Assembly (NCBI RefSeq): GCF_012927345.1 | Contig: NZ_JABBGJ010000005.1 | Location: 62,001-126,000 of the forward strand | Source of the DNA: Paraburkholderia polaris | Lineage (GTDB): Bacteria > Pseudomonadota > Gammaproteobacteria > Burkholderiales > Burkholderiaceae | Length of the DNA stretch: 64,000 nucleotides | Reading direction: 5' to 3' | Shown here: positions 43,788 to 53,281 of the stretch, piece after piece | Numbering within the stretch: position 1 is the first letter of the stretch | How the letters are laid out: every line of letters begins with the position of its first letter | Program-made: the position numbers and the translations under genes | Notes under the pieces: model-generated | What the model was told of the DNA's origin: nothing | Seen by the model: only the letters and a program-made list of their open reading frames with translations | Databases searched by the model: none

Positions 43788-44213
43788 ATGGAACGTTTTA
43801 AATTTCTTCCGCTGTTGGGTCGCATTCTGATTGGGGCACCGTTTGTCATGAGCGGGCTGGGCAAGCTCGCAGCATATGGCGCGACGGTTGGCTATATTGC
43901 GGCCGTGGGTCTGCCCGTGCCGCCACTCGCGTTCATTCTTGCCGTGATGACCGAGCTGGGCGGCGGCCTGCTGCTGATCTCAGGCTATCGGGCTCGCACC
44001 GTGTCGCTGGCGATGGCGGTGTTCTGTGTGGTCACTGCGATGTTCTTTCACCACAACTTCGCAGATCAAAACCAGATGATTCACTTTCTCAAGAACGTGA
44101 TGATGGCGGGTGGCCTGCTGCAGATCGCCTACTTCGGTGCCGGCGCGTTCAGTCTGGATGCTCGACTCGGTCGGGTGGGCTCCGCGCGTGCCTCAACGCT
44201 GAGCGCGAGCTGA
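43788..44213 (+). CDS. DoxX family membrane protein
   Basis: The 141-residue protein has four hydrophobic segments and the DoxX features LLGRILIGAPFVMSGLGKL and MTELGGGLLLISGYRARTV. AAGGAG lies six bases before ATG 43788. DoxX-like proteins often sit beside pirins and WrbA-like quinone enzymes in proteobacteria and are linked to redox or thiol stress; the biochemical role is unsettled. It is probably in an operon with the pirin gene under the divergent LysR regulator. Confidence 0.9.
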   Translation: MERFKFLPLLGRILIGAPFVMSGLGKLAAYGATVGYIAAVGLPVPPLAFILAVMTELGGGLLLISGYRARTVSLAMAVFCVVTAMFFHHNFADQNQMIHFLKNVMMAGGLLQIAYFGAGAFSLDARLGRVGSARASTLSAS

Positions 44214-44218
44214 GAAAG

Positions 44219-44266
44219 GTGACGGGCGTCGATATCGTGGTCGACGGCGGCACGAGGGCCTGGTGA
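44219..44266 (+). pseudogene. C-terminal tail of an SDR, gene otherwise lost
   Basis: The frame reads VTGVDIVVDGGTRAW and a stop. This is the standard end of short-chain dehydrogenases (ITGxDxxVDGGxxx). It starts a few bases after the DoxX stop with no upstream SDR body, so it is a rearrangement remnant. Confidence 0.55.
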
Positions 44267-44351
44267 CCGCCGATCGATTCTGATGGTCCCACTGTTCGTG
44301 ATTGCGTGTACCCGCAAACTACGTTCGTGGACTATGACGCTCTAATCGACG

Positions 44352-44377
44352 GGCAGCGCGCCGGCGGCGCGCGTGCC
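44352..44377. terminator. GC-rich hairpin in the gap after the DoxX gene
   Basis: GGCAGCGCGCC (44352-44362) pairs with GGCGCGCGTGCC (44366-44377) with a one-base bulge and a three-base loop. It may end the pirin-DoxX transcript. No T-tract follows. Confidence 0.35.
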
Positions 44378-44410
44378 AAATTGCAGTAGAGCAGTAGCGC
44401 AGTAGTCAAC

Positions 44411-44640
44411 TTACTTCGCCAGTTGTGCAATGAAGGCGCGGGTCGCCGGTCCAGGCGGCGCGTCCTTACGGTAAACAACCTTCATCGGCATCATCACATC
44501 GCGCGGCAGGCCTTCAACGCGAATTGTCAGCAAGGTTCCGCGTTCGAGATCTTCCTTGACCATGTGCAGGGGCATAGCCCCCCCCAGCCCAGGGCCGCCT
44601 TCAGAAAGGCCTCGCATCGCGCTCGCTCGCGCCTTAAAGC
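44411..44640 (-). pseudogene. C-terminal fragment of a LysR regulator with frameshift
   Basis: The minus strand reads MPLHMVKEDLERGTLLTI and ends FIAQLAK with TAA at 44411-44413. This is the last segment of a LysR effector domain. The preceding EAFLKAALGWG is in another frame; the switch falls in a run of eight C (44578-44585, plus strand). No DNA-binding half exists. It is a remnant, partly replaced by the promoter of the second pirin. Confidence 0.7.
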
Positions 44641-44722
44641 CCTCAATCGTGTCAGCCGCGGAACGGGTGTCAAGCAGCAAGCTCTTACCTTTACACGTAT
44701 CGCGTTTTCTCGAGACAGACCC

Positions 44723-45580
44723 ATGAACATCGACACAGCCGTACTCACCCCGATTCCTGAGACCACGCTGGCGCCGCGCCGGATCGTTTTTCGCACTGGC
44801 GGCCGTGCGCACGGCGGCATTACTCGTCTGGCCAGCCCCTCCGATCTCGGAGACCTGCTCAAGCCTTTTGTGTTCCTTGATCACGCCGTGGTCGTGCCGA
44901 CCGGCAAGCCGATGTTCGGCATGCACCCGCACTCGGGTATCGCAACACTCACAACCGTGCTGAATGGCGCAATCTCCTATCAGGATACGACCGGCAAGCA
45001 TGGCGAACTTCATGCTGGCGGCCTCGAATGGATGAAGGCGGGCAATGGTGTCTGGCATGACGGAGACGTATTGCCCGGCGAAGCCGTACGCCTCTTTCAA
45101 CTCTGGGTCGCGCTTCCGCCCGCGCAGGAGAATTCGCCGGCGGAAAGCCAGTACATCTCGCCATCCCAGGTCCAGCGAGACGGGCCGGTCCGCGTCATCC
45201 TCGGTCGCCATGGATCTGCGACGAGCGACATCCGCGCGCCTGATGACATCAACTACTTTCACGTTCAACTGAGCGCGGGAGAGTCGTGGCGCTATGTGCC
45301 GCCTGCCGGGCACAACGTCTCGTGGCTGGCAATCGACAAGGGCCGCCTGAACGCGTCCGAGCCGATCGAGGCAGGGCAACTCGCCGTGTTCGAGGAATCC
45401 GACGGGGCGCCCATTGAGCTGCAAGCCGAGGACGCGACGTCGTTCGTCATCGGCTCCGCTATCAAGCATCCCTATCCATTGGTGCTCGGCCACTACTCGG
45501 TGCATACGAACGCAGACGCGCTTGCGCGGGGCGAGGCCGAGATTCGCCGCATCGGTCGCGATCTGGCGGGAGCTAAATGA
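44723..45580 (+). CDS. Pirin family protein (second, longer type)
   Basis: The 285-residue pirin has [20 protein letters not shown] (His ligands), ending in [20 protein letters not shown] in the second half of the metal site. A reading frame extends upstream to 44423, but it runs antisense through the LysR remnant; ATG 44723 gives the usual start. It ends overlapping the next gene by ATGA (45577-45580). Its sequence group differs from the pirin at 43038. The function is unknown; pirins range from quercetinases to redox-sensing cofactors. Confidence 0.88.
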   Translation: MNIDTAVLTPIPETTLAPRRIVFRTGGRAHGGITRLASPSDLGDLLKPFVFLDHAVVVPTGKPMFGMHPHSGIATLTTVLNGAISYQDTTGKHGELHAGGLEWMKAGNGVWHDGDVLPGEAVRLFQLWVALPPAQENSPAESQYISPSQVQRDGPVRVILGRHGSATSDIRAPDDINYFHVQLSAGESWRYVPPAGHNVSWLAIDKGRLNASEPIEAGQLAVFEESDGAPIELQAEDATSFVIGSAIKHPYPLVLGHYSVHTNADALARGEAEIRRIGRDLAGAK

Positions 45581-46476
45581 TGGAACGCGTACGTATCGTA
45601 GAAGTGGGTCCCCGCGACGGGCTGCAGAACGAGAAGCAGAATGTCCCGACTGCGGTCAAGCTGGAGCTGATCGAGCGCCTGACTGCGGCAGGTCTACGCG
45701 ATATCGAGGTCACGTCGTTCGTCTCGCCCAAGTGGGTCCCGCAGATGGCGGACCAGGCCGAGGTGATGCGCGGACTGCAACGTCGTCCCGATGTGAACTA
45801 CCCGGTGCTGACGCCGAACCTGAAGGGTTTCGAGGCCGCGGTGGCCGAGGGCGCGACTGAAGTGGCCGTGTTCGCTGCCGCCTCGGAAGGGTTCTCGCAG
45901 AAAAACATCAATTGCTCGATCGACGAATCGATTGACCGCTTCGTTCCGGTGCTCGACGCCGCAAAGCGCCTGGGTGTCAAGGTTCGAGGCTACGTGTCTT
46001 GCGTAGTGGCCTGTCCGTACGACGGCGCGATCGCGCCGCAACAGGTCGCGCATGTTGCCGCACGCCTGCACGAACTGGGCTGCTACGAAGTATCGCTCGG
46101 CGACACGATTGGTTCCGGCACGCCGGGCCCGGTGTTGCGCATGCTCGAGGCGGTAGCGGCGAAGGTCCCCGTCAGCAGCCTCGCGGGACACTACCATGAC
46201 ACCTACGGCATGGCCGCCGCAAATATTCACGCCTCGTACGACTTCGGGCTCCGGGTGTTCGACAGCTCGGTCGCGGGTCTCGGCGGGTGCCCCTACGCGA
46301 AGGGGGCGACCGGCAACGTCGCGACGGAGGACGTCGTGTATCTGCTGCACGGAATAGGGGCAGACACGGGCGTGGATCTGGACGCGCTGGTGGACTGCGG
46401 CGCGTGGATCTCGGCCCAGCTTGGCCGCGATAACGGGTCCCGAGTGGGTCGGGCGATCCTCGCCAAGCGTTCCTGA
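45577..46476 (+). CDS. Hydroxymethylglutaryl-CoA lyase family protein
   Basis: The 299-residue TIM-barrel protein has [46 protein letters not shown] (metal-binding His) and the signature [19 protein letters not shown] with its catalytic cysteine. These define HMG-CoA lyase, which splits 3-hydroxy-3-methylglutaryl-CoA into acetyl-CoA and acetoacetate in leucine and terpenoid degradation. Relatives act on other 3-hydroxyacyl-CoAs. Overlap with the pirin stop shows translational coupling. No CoA-transferase or other leucine-pathway genes are nearby. Confidence 0.92.
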   Translation: MMERVRIVEVGPRDGLQNEKQNVPTAVKLELIERLTAAGLRDIEVTSFVSPKWVPQMADQAEVMRGLQRRPDVNYPVLTPNLKGFEAAVAEGATEVAVFAAASEGFSQKNINCSIDESIDRFVPVLDAAKRLGVKVRGYVSCVVACPYDGAIAPQQVAHVAARLHELGCYEVSLGDTIGSGTPGPVLRMLEAVAAKVPVSSLAGHYHDTYGMAAANIHASYDFGLRVFDSSVAGLGGCPYAKGATGNVATEDVVYLLHGIGADTGVDLDALVDCGAWISAQLGRDNGSRVGRAILAKRS

Positions 46477-46546
46477 TTCAAATGACGAGAAAACCCCATG
46501 AGCAGCCGATGCATCGACACAGGGCCGAGTCCCGGCCGTCGCGGGC

Positions 46547-47884
46547 TCAGGCCGTCCGCGCGAACTGGTTGACCGGATAGTCTAGCCCGAGATGCTCGCG
46601 CAGCGTCGCGCCTTCGTAGTCGCGCCGATAGACGCCGCGTTCCTGCAGGATCGGTACGACCTTGGTGGCGAAATCGGTGAACGCAGTCGGCGTGCCGCCG
46701 CGCACGATGAAGCCGTCGGTCGCGCGCGCGTCAACCCACGCCTGCAGCCCGTCGGCGACCTGCTCGGGCGTGCCGGCGAAGCTCGGGCGCGGCGTCGCCG
46801 CTTCGAGCGCGACCTCGCGCAGCGACAGCCCGCGCTCGTAAGCGTCGCGCTTGATCGCGTCAGTGGTGCTGCGGAACTGGTTGCTGCCGAGTTCGCCGAG
46901 GTCCGGGAACGGTGCGTCGAGCGGATACTGCGCGAAGTCGTGGTGATCGAAGTAGCGGCCGAGGTAGTCCAGCGCGTTGTCGATCGTCACAAGCCGCGCC
47001 GTCTCCTGATAGCGCGCTTCGGCGTCGTCGGCCGAATCGGCGACGATCACGCTGATTCCCTGGAACACTTTCAGGCTGTCCGGCGCGCGACCTTGTGCGG
47101 CAAGCCGCTTCTGCACATCCGCATAGAATGCCTGCGCGAGCGGGATCGTCTCCTGGCGCGTGTAGATCGCGTCCGCGTGCTCGGCCGCCACGCCCTTGCC
47201 GTCCTCGGAGGCGCCCGCCTGGAACAGGACCGGGCGCCCCTGCCGCGAACGGCCGATATTGAGCGGCCCGGCGACCGAGAAGAACTCGCCGCTGTGGTTC
47301 AGCGTATGCAGCTTGTCCGGATCGAAGAACACGCCGCGCGCCTTGTCGCGGACGAACGCATCGTCCTCCCACGAATCCCACAGTCCCTTCGTGACGCTCA
47401 GGAATTCCGACGCGATCCGGTAGCGCAGCGCGTGCTCCGGATGTTTGTCGCGCGAGAAATTCTTCGCGGAGCCCTCGAGCGGCGACGTGACGACGTTCCA
47501 GCCGGCGCGGCCGTCGCTCAGATGGTCGAGGCTCGAAAACTGGCGGGCGACCGTGAACGGATCGCTGTATGACGTGGACAGCGTGCCGACGAGGCCGATC
47601 CGCTCAGTGATCGACGCGAGCGCCGACAGCAGGGTCAGCGGCTCGAAGCGGTTCAGAAAGTGCGGGATGGATTTCGCGTTGATGTGCAGGCCATCCGCGA
47701 CGAACAGCAGATCGAACTTCGCGGCTTCGGCCTGGCGCGCGAGCTCGTGGACGAAGCGCACATTGATGCTGGCGTCGGCGACGGCGTCGGGATGCCGCCA
47801 GGCAGACATGTTGCCGGATGGCCCCTGGATGATCGCGCCGAGATGAATTCGGCGCGCTGACGCGGAGGTCGAGGACTGGCTCAT
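46547..47884 (-). CDS. NtaA/SnaA/DszA-family FMN-dependent monooxygenase
   Basis: The 445-residue luciferase-fold enzyme begins [20 protein letters not shown] and has [41 protein letters not shown] and [21 protein letters not shown]. These mark the nitrilotriacetate/dibenzothiophene-sulfone monooxygenase group, which breaks C-N or C-S bonds with reduced FMN. It is the last gene of a minus-strand run with a dipeptide-type ABC transporter 30 bp away, suggesting uptake and oxidation of an organosulfur compound. Start ATG 47884 is preferred over an upstream TTG. No flavin reductase gene is adjacent. Confidence 0.9.
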   Translation of the reverse strand: MSQSSTSASARRIHLGAIIQGPSGNMSAWRHPDAVADASINVRFVHELARQAEAAKFDLLFVADGLHINAKSIPHFLNRFEPLTLLSALASITERIGLVGTLSTSYSDPFTVARQFSSLDHLSDGRAGWNVVTSPLEGSAKNFSRDKHPEHALRYRIASEFLSVTKGLWDSWEDDAFVRDKARGVFFDPDKLHTLNHSGEFFSVAGPLNIGRSRQGRPVLFQAGASEDGKGVAAEHADAIYTRQETIPLAQAFYADVQKRLAAQGRAPDSLKVFQGISVIVADSADDAEARYQETARLVTIDNALDYLGRYFDHHDFAQYPLDAPFPDLGELGSNQFRSTTDAIKRDAYERGLSLREVALEAATPRPSFAGTPEQVADGLQAWVDARATDGFIVRGGTPTAFTDFATKVVPILQERGVYRRDYEGATLREHLGLDYPVNQFARTA

Positions 47885-47914
47885 GATGGACTCACGTGGC
47901 AAATGGTGTGGGCG

Positions 47915-49642
47915 TCACGCGAGTGCCGCGTGCGGCACCCGCTCGGGAAGGCTTGGCAGCGCGTCGAGCAGCGACGCGGTGTACGGATGTGCGGGCGCGT
48001 TGAATACGCGCTCGACCGGCCCGGTTTCGACGACGCGGCCGTGCCGCATCACGATGATCCGGTCGGCGACGTGGTGGACCACGCCGAGATCGTGCGAGAT
48101 GAACAGCATCGCGGTGCCGTGTTCGGCTTGCAGGTCGGCGAGCAGATCGAGCACTTGGGCCTGGATTGACACGTCAAGCGCGCTGACGGGTTCGTCGGCG
48201 ACCAGCAGCGCCGGGTTCGGCGCGAACGCGCGCGCGATCGCGACGCGCTGCCGCTGGCCGCCTGACAGTTCGCGCGGGTAGCGGTCGTAGGAGCCGGCAC
48301 CGAGCCGCACCTCGTCGAGCAACTGCAATACGCGGCGGCGGCGCGCGTCGCCACGCACGCCGGTGGCGTCGAGGCTCTCGCCAATAATCTGGCCGACCGT
48401 ATAGCGTGGGTCGAACGAACTGTAGGGATCCTGTGCGATCAACTGGAGACCGGCGCGGCGACGGCGGCGCGCAGATTCGGACACGGTGCTCCACGGTTGG
48501 CCGTCGAGTGTCACTTGTCCGCTGTCCGGCGCGAGGAGGCCGAGCACGATTCGCGCGACCGTCGACTTACCCGAGCCGGATTCGCCGACGATGCCGAGTG
48601 TCTCGCCTTTCGCGAGCGTGAACGACACCTCGTCGACCGCGGCGGGCGCATCGGGCTGCGCGCCGTAGCGCTTCGACACCGATTCGACGGCCAGCACCCA
48701 GTCCTCCGCGACGATCCGTTTGTGCGGCAGCGGGATTCGCTCGGCGGCGGCCGGGTTGTCCGTGGACCGCGTGTCGGGCGCGAGCCGGAAGCCGCGCGAC
48801 GCGGGCCCCGGGATCGCGGCCAGCAACTGTCGTGTGTACGGATGCTTGGGGGCGCTCAGCACCTCGTGCGTCGGTCCCTGTTCGACCACGCGGCCCGCGC
48901 GCATCACGAGCACGCGGTCGGCAAGGTCGGCGACGACCGCGAGGTCGTGACTGATCAGCAGCAGCGCGTCGCCGGCATCGCGGCGTGCGCGCAGCAGCGC
49001 CAGGATTTGCCGCTGGACGGTCATGTCGAGTGCCGTGGTCGGTTCGTCGGCGATCAGCAGCGATGCGCCGCCGGCGATCGCGGTGCCGATCAGCACGCGC
49101 TGCCGCAGGCCGCCCGACAGCTGATGCGGATATTGCGGCAGCCGGCGCGACGGATCGTCGATACCGACCGACCGCAGGAGCTCGGCGCTGCGCTCGCGGA
49201 CCTCGCGCGCCGGTACGCCGCGCTGCGCCTCGGCGACGAGGTCGCGGACCCGCCACAGCGGATCGAGCGACACGAGGGCGTCCTGCAGCACGTAGCCGAT
49301 CTGGCGGCCACGGATGGCGCGCCAGTCGCGCTCGCGATAGCGGCGCGCGTCGTTGCCGGCGATCTCAAAGCGCTCGGCGTGCCATTCGGCGTTTGCACCG
49401 TTCAAGCCCACCAGGCTGCGTGCCGTAACAGACTTGCCGGAGCCCGATTCGCCGACGAGCGCGACACATTCGCCCGCGTGCACGGTCAAATCGAGCGGGC
49501 CGACAACAGGCTGCGTCGCGTGCCGGCCGCGGAAGCCGATGGTCAGACTGTCGATCCGGACGACGGGCTCGCCGCGCGTGCGGACGCTAGCGGCTGGGCG
49601 CACGGAAGAGGCGGGAAGTGCGGAAATGACTGCGGAGTTCAT
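47915..49642 (-). CDS. Dipeptide/nickel-type ABC transporter ATPase with two fused nucleotide-binding domains
   Basis: The 575-residue protein carries two complete ABC domains, equal to DppD and DppF joined (GsiA-like). Domain 1 has [17 protein letters not shown], the signature LSGGLRQRV and [12 protein letters not shown]. Domain 2 has [32 protein letters not shown] and [17 protein letters not shown] precedes its ATG, which overlaps the permease stop by 4 bp. It should power import by the two permeases encoded upstream. Confidence 0.95.
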   Translation of the reverse strand: MNSAVISALPASSVRPAASVRTRGEPVVRIDSLTIGFRGRHATQPVVGPLDLTVHAGECVALVGESGSGKSVTARSLVGLNGANAEWHAERFEIAGNDARRYRERDWRAIRGRQIGYVLQDALVSLDPLWRVRDLVAEAQRGVPAREVRERSAELLRSVGIDDPSRRLPQYPHQLSGGLRQRVLIGTAIAGGASLLIADEPTTALDMTVQRQILALLRARRDAGDALLLISHDLAVVADLADRVLVMRAGRVVEQGPTHEVLSAPKHPYTRQLLAAIPGPASRGFRLAPDTRSTDNPAAAERIPLPHKRIVAEDWVLAVESVSKRYGAQPDAPAAVDEVSFTLAKGETLGIVGESGSGKSTVARIVLGLLAPDSGQVTLDGQPWSTVSESARRRRRAGLQLIAQDPYSSFDPRYTVGQIIGESLDATGVRGDARRRRVLQLLDEVRLGAGSYDRYPRELSGGQRQRVAIARAFAPNPALLVADEPVSALDVSIQAQVLDLLADLQAEHGTAMLFISHDLGVVHHVADRIIVMRHGRVVETGPVERVFNAPAHPYTASLLDALPSLPERVPHAALA

Positions 49643-50508
49643 ACGGCCTCCCGGCGTTCAAAACGCGCTTGCCAGTAGCCGCCAAGCGCGTTCACGGCGA
49701 CGACGGCGAGCGTGATCGCGACGCCCGGCCAGACGGCGATCCACCAGGCGTTGTACAAATAGTTGCGGCCTTCGGCGAGCATCAAGCCCCATTCGGCGGT
49801 CGGCGGTTGCGGCCCCATCCCGAGGAAGCTGAGGCCCGACGTACCGATGATCGCGGTGCCAAGCCCGATCGTTGCCAGGATCGGCACCTGGGCGATCGCA
49901 TGCGGCAGCACGTGCCGCCAGACGAGCACCCATGTCGCGAGGCCGAACGTCTTCGCCTGCTCGACGTAGCCGGATTCGGCGACCACGAAGGTCTGCGCGC
50001 GCACAACCCGCGCGAATCGCGGCACCGACGCCACGCCGAGCGCGAACAGCAGGTTGACCGGCCCAGGGCCGGTGAACGAGATCAGCATGAGCGCGAGCAG
50101 CAGGTCCGGGAACGCCGACACGACGTCGAGGAAACGGGTGATCAGTTCGTCGAGCCAGCCTCGCGCGAGCCCGGCGATCAGGCCGAACAGGGTGCCCGCG
50201 AGCGTCGCGACGGTAATCGCCGCCGCGCTGATCGACAGTGAGTAGCGCGCGCCGTAGACGACCCGCGCGTAGATGTCGCGGCCGAGCTGGTCGGTGCCGA
50301 GCCAGTGCTCGCTGCTGCTGCCGAGCTGCGCGGATACCGGGTCCGCCGCGAGCGGATCGTAGTGGGTGAGCCACTCGGGCGCGAACACCGCGACGACGTT
50401 GAGGATCAGGTACAGCGCTGCCAGCGTGAGGCCGGGATGGCGCCACACCCAGCCGGCCGCGCGCAAGCCCGCGCGTGCCCGGTAGGGTAGTTCGAGAGGG
50501 ACGGACAT
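49639..50508 (-). CDS. ABC transporter permease (DppC-like)
   Basis: The 289-residue membrane protein has an N-terminal segment followed by SEHWLGTDQLGRDIYARVVY, the DppC signature, and the EAA loop region around AKTFGLATWVLVWRHVLPHA. About six membrane helices are predicted. It pairs with the DppB-like gene 14 bp upstream. GGAGATCC precedes the ATG. Confidence 0.93.
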   Translation of the reverse strand: MSVPLELPYRARAGLRAAGWVWRHPGLTLAALYLILNVVAVFAPEWLTHYDPLAADPVSAQLGSSSEHWLGTDQLGRDIYARVVYGARYSLSISAAAITVATLAGTLFGLIAGLARGWLDELITRFLDVVSAFPDLLLALMLISFTGPGPVNLLFALGVASVPRFARVVRAQTFVVAESGYVEQAKTFGLATWVLVWRHVLPHAIAQVPILATIGLGTAIIGTSGLSFLGMGPQPPTAEWGLMLAEGRNYLYNAWWIAVWPGVAITLAVVAVNALGGYWQARFERREAV

Positions 50509-50522
50509 AACGGATCTCCGGT

Positions 50523-51560
50523 TCAGCGGCGCGTGCGCCGCTCGCGCAGGCGCGGATCAATCAGTAGATAGAGCAGGTCGACCGCCGTGCTGAGCACGAC
50601 GTAGATCGCGGCCGACAGGATCGCGATCGCGAGAATCACGGGCATGTCTCTCGCGAGCACCGCGTCGACGGTGATCTTGCCGAGGCCCGGCCGGCCGAAC
50701 ACCTGCTCGGTGATGACGGCGCCGCTCAGCAGCCCGCCCACTAGCCAGCCGGCGAGCGTGACAGCAGGCAGCGCCGCGTGCCGCAGTGCATGCCGCACGC
50801 GCAGCGCGAGGTCGCCAACGCCCCACGAGCGCACGGTCAGCGCGAAGGGTTCGTCGAGCGCGCGTTCCATGCCCTTGCGCAGCACGCGGCCGATCACCGC
50901 GCCCTGCGCGAGCCCAAGCGATAGCGCCGGCAGCACGATCGACGAAAAGCCGCGATCGCCGGCTACAGGGAACAGCTTCAGCGTGAAGCTGAAGACGAAC
51001 AGCAGCATGATCCCGAGCCAGAACGACGGTGTCGACGCGAGCACCAGTTCGAGGCCGGATGCGGCGCGGCTCCCCCAGCGGCGGCCGGCGCTCAGCACCG
51101 CGAGGCCGACCGCGAACACGATCGTCACGACGAGTGCGGCGCCCGTCAGCTTCAGCGTCGGCCACAACTGACCGATCACGAGCGGGGCGACGTCGGTGTT
51201 GAGGATGTACGAGCGGCCGAAGTCGCCGTGCAGGATGCGCCACAGGTAGTGCAGATACTGCAGGTAGAGCGGCTCGTCGAGCCCCCACTCCTGACGGATC
51301 GCCGCCTGGATCGCGGGCGTGCTCAGCTGTTCGCCGATCAGCAGGCTGACGATGTCGCCGGGCGCGAGCTGCACCGCGGCGAACGACAGCGTGACGGCTG
51401 CCCACAGCACCAGCACACCGGTGACGATGCGCGTCACGACAGGCGAGCGCAGCCACGACCTTCGCGACGCGCGTGTGGCGGTGGAGGAGGTGCTGGATGA
51501 GATGGGCGACGCGGACGGTGTGCCGGCGCCGGCGTCGGAAAGGGTGGTCGGATGCGTCAT
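50523..51560 (-). CDS. ABC transporter permease (DppB-like)
   Basis: The 345-residue permease has an unusual Ser/Thr-rich N-terminal tail of about 35 residues. After it come the DppB features APGDIVSLLIGEQLSTPA, LHYLWRILHGDFGRSYIL, and the EAA loop near VRSWGVGDLALRVRHAL, then VITEQVFGRPGLGKITVDAV. ATG 51560 follows AGGAGG at nine to ten bases. It forms the translocation channel with the DppC-like subunit. Confidence 0.92.
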   Translation of the reverse strand: MTHPTTLSDAGAGTPSASPISSSTSSTATRASRRSWLRSPVVTRIVTGVLVLWAAVTLSFAAVQLAPGDIVSLLIGEQLSTPAIQAAIRQEWGLDEPLYLQYLHYLWRILHGDFGRSYILNTDVAPLVIGQLWPTLKLTGAALVVTIVFAVGLAVLSAGRRWGSRAASGLELVLASTPSFWLGIMLLFVFSFTLKLFPVAGDRGFSSIVLPALSLGLAQGAVIGRVLRKGMERALDEPFALTVRSWGVGDLALRVRHALRHAALPAVTLAGWLVGGLLSGAVITEQVFGRPGLGKITVDAVLARDMPVILAIAILSAAIYVVLSTAVDLLYLLIDPRLRERRTRR

Positions 51561-51600
51561 GGTCGGATTACCTCCTGCTTGCGATACCGGGTGGCCGGCG

Positions 51601-53278
51601 TCAGTGTGGGTCGAGCCACACGTCGTACGGTGTTTCCGGCATCTGCTTGAAACTGCGGAACGACAGCCCGTGCACCCGCGTGTTGGCCGCGATCTGGTCC
51701 TCAGGCTGGTACAGCGGAATTGCATCGGCTTCGTCGACGATCACCGTGCGCTGCAACTCGCTGTAGAAGCGCCCGCGGGCCGCATCGTCGCGCGTGCGGG
51801 CCGCCCGCGTGGAGCCAGTCGGCGAGGCGCGGATCGGCGGTGCGGCTGTAATTGATCACGCCGCCACGGTCGACCGGCAGATAGTGGTTCTCGGTGTCGA
51901 TGCCGTCGGTGTCCGTGTTCGAGTTCGGAATCGCGCCGAATCGCCCGCTGTTGCGCACGTCCACGTAGGTGCCGGCATCGACGTAGCGGATTTTCAGCTC
52001 GACACCGAGCCGCTGCCGCGCTTGCGCCTGCACGCCCTGCAGCAGCACGTCGCGCTGGTCGCGCACCGTTGCGAGCGCCTGGACGACGTCGATCGATAGC
52101 CGGTGTCCGTCCTTTGTCCGGTAGCCGGCGCTGTCGCGCGCCTGCCAGCCGGCCTGGTCGAGCAGCCGGTTCGCGAGCGCGGGATCGTTGCCGTAACGGT
52201 GTTCGATGCTGCGGTCATACAGCGGATCGACGGGTGACGTGATGCCCCACGCGCGGGTACGCTTGCCCCTATAAATCGCGGCGACGAGCGCGTTGAGATC
52301 GAGCGCCTGCAGGAGTGCACGGCGCACAACCGGATCGCTCGTCGGTGGCTGCGTGACGTTCAGATAGAGCGAATACGGCGAGCCGGTGTTGAGCGCGTGG
52401 AGGTAGCGCAGGTTCGGCTGCTTCTCGATCAGGCCGGCATCGTTGCCCGAGATGCCCTCGATCACGTCGACCTGCCCGGACAGCAGCGCGCCCGTGCGTA
52501 CCGACGATTCGGGCAGGAACCGGTAGACGACACGATCCAGGTAGGCGGGGCCCTGATGAGCGGTCGTCGCGGGCGCCCAGCGATAATCTGGATTGCGAAC
52601 GAAATCGGCCTCTTGGCCCTTGCGGTACGACGCGAGGATGAAGGGACCGGTGCCCGCGACGTCATGGCCGCCCGATTTCAGTTGCGGCGACGCATACGCG
52701 GCGGGCGAGATCAGCTTCAGCGCGGCCGCAAATGACAGGAACGGCGCATACGGCTCCCTCAGCGTCAGCTGTACCGTATGCGGATCGATCGCGCGCGCAT
52801 CGGCGAGGCGTGTTGCAATTCCGCAGATGCTCGATCCCGCGCAGTACGACGGGTCGCGCACCCGCTCGAAGTTCTTCACGACGGCGGCCGCGTCGAACGC
52901 CGTGCTGTCGGTGAACTTCACGCCGTCGCGCAACGTGAAGGTATAGGTTTTGCCGTCCGCGGACACCTGATAACCGGTCGCGAGCCACGGCACGTAGCTG
53001 CCGTCGGGCTTGCGCGCGAGCAGCGATTCGAAGCTCGCGCGCAGGATCAGCTCGGCCTTCGCCTGGCCGTTCAGTTGCGGGTTGAAGGTCGTCGGCTCGG
53101 TCTCGACGCCCCACGTCAGCGTGCCGCCGGAGGGCGGCAAGGCGAATGCGGTGCCGGTACCTGCCGCTGTTGCTGCCGCGAGCGCGCCGGCCGCCAGCAG
53201 CGCACGGCGTACGAAGCGTCCGGCCGTCGGCGCGAGGCGGCTAGCCGGGGTTCGTTTCTCGATGACGGGAAGTGTCAC
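51601..53278 (-). pseudogene. ABC transporter substrate-binding protein (family 5) with a C-terminal frameshift
   Basis: The first 490 residues are an intact dipeptide-type binding protein: a signal segment, GGTLTWGVETEPTTFNPQLN, LRDGVKFTDSTAFDAAAV, and DHGG-like DRGGVINYSRTADPRLAD. After WLHA the frame departs. One extra G in GCGGGCGGCC (complement near 51800-51810) shifts it, and the expected end (FYSELQRTVIVDEADAIPLY, then PYDVWLDPH and TGA at 51601-51603) is in the next frame. The uncorrected frame would stop at 51701. The loss is about 70 C-terminal residues. It starts GTG 53278. It is either a real pseudogene or a sequencing error. Confidence 0.85.
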
Positions 53279-53281
53279 GGC

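Noticed and set aside
44411..45505. 364-codon minus-strand frame opposite the second pirin
   Set aside because: Only its last ~70 codons are meaningful (LysR remnant); the rest is antisense to the pirin gene.
48497..49678. Long plus-strand frame opposite the ABC ATPase
   Set aside because: It has repetitive Arg-rich shadow composition; the ATPase on the minus strand has both Walker motifs twice.
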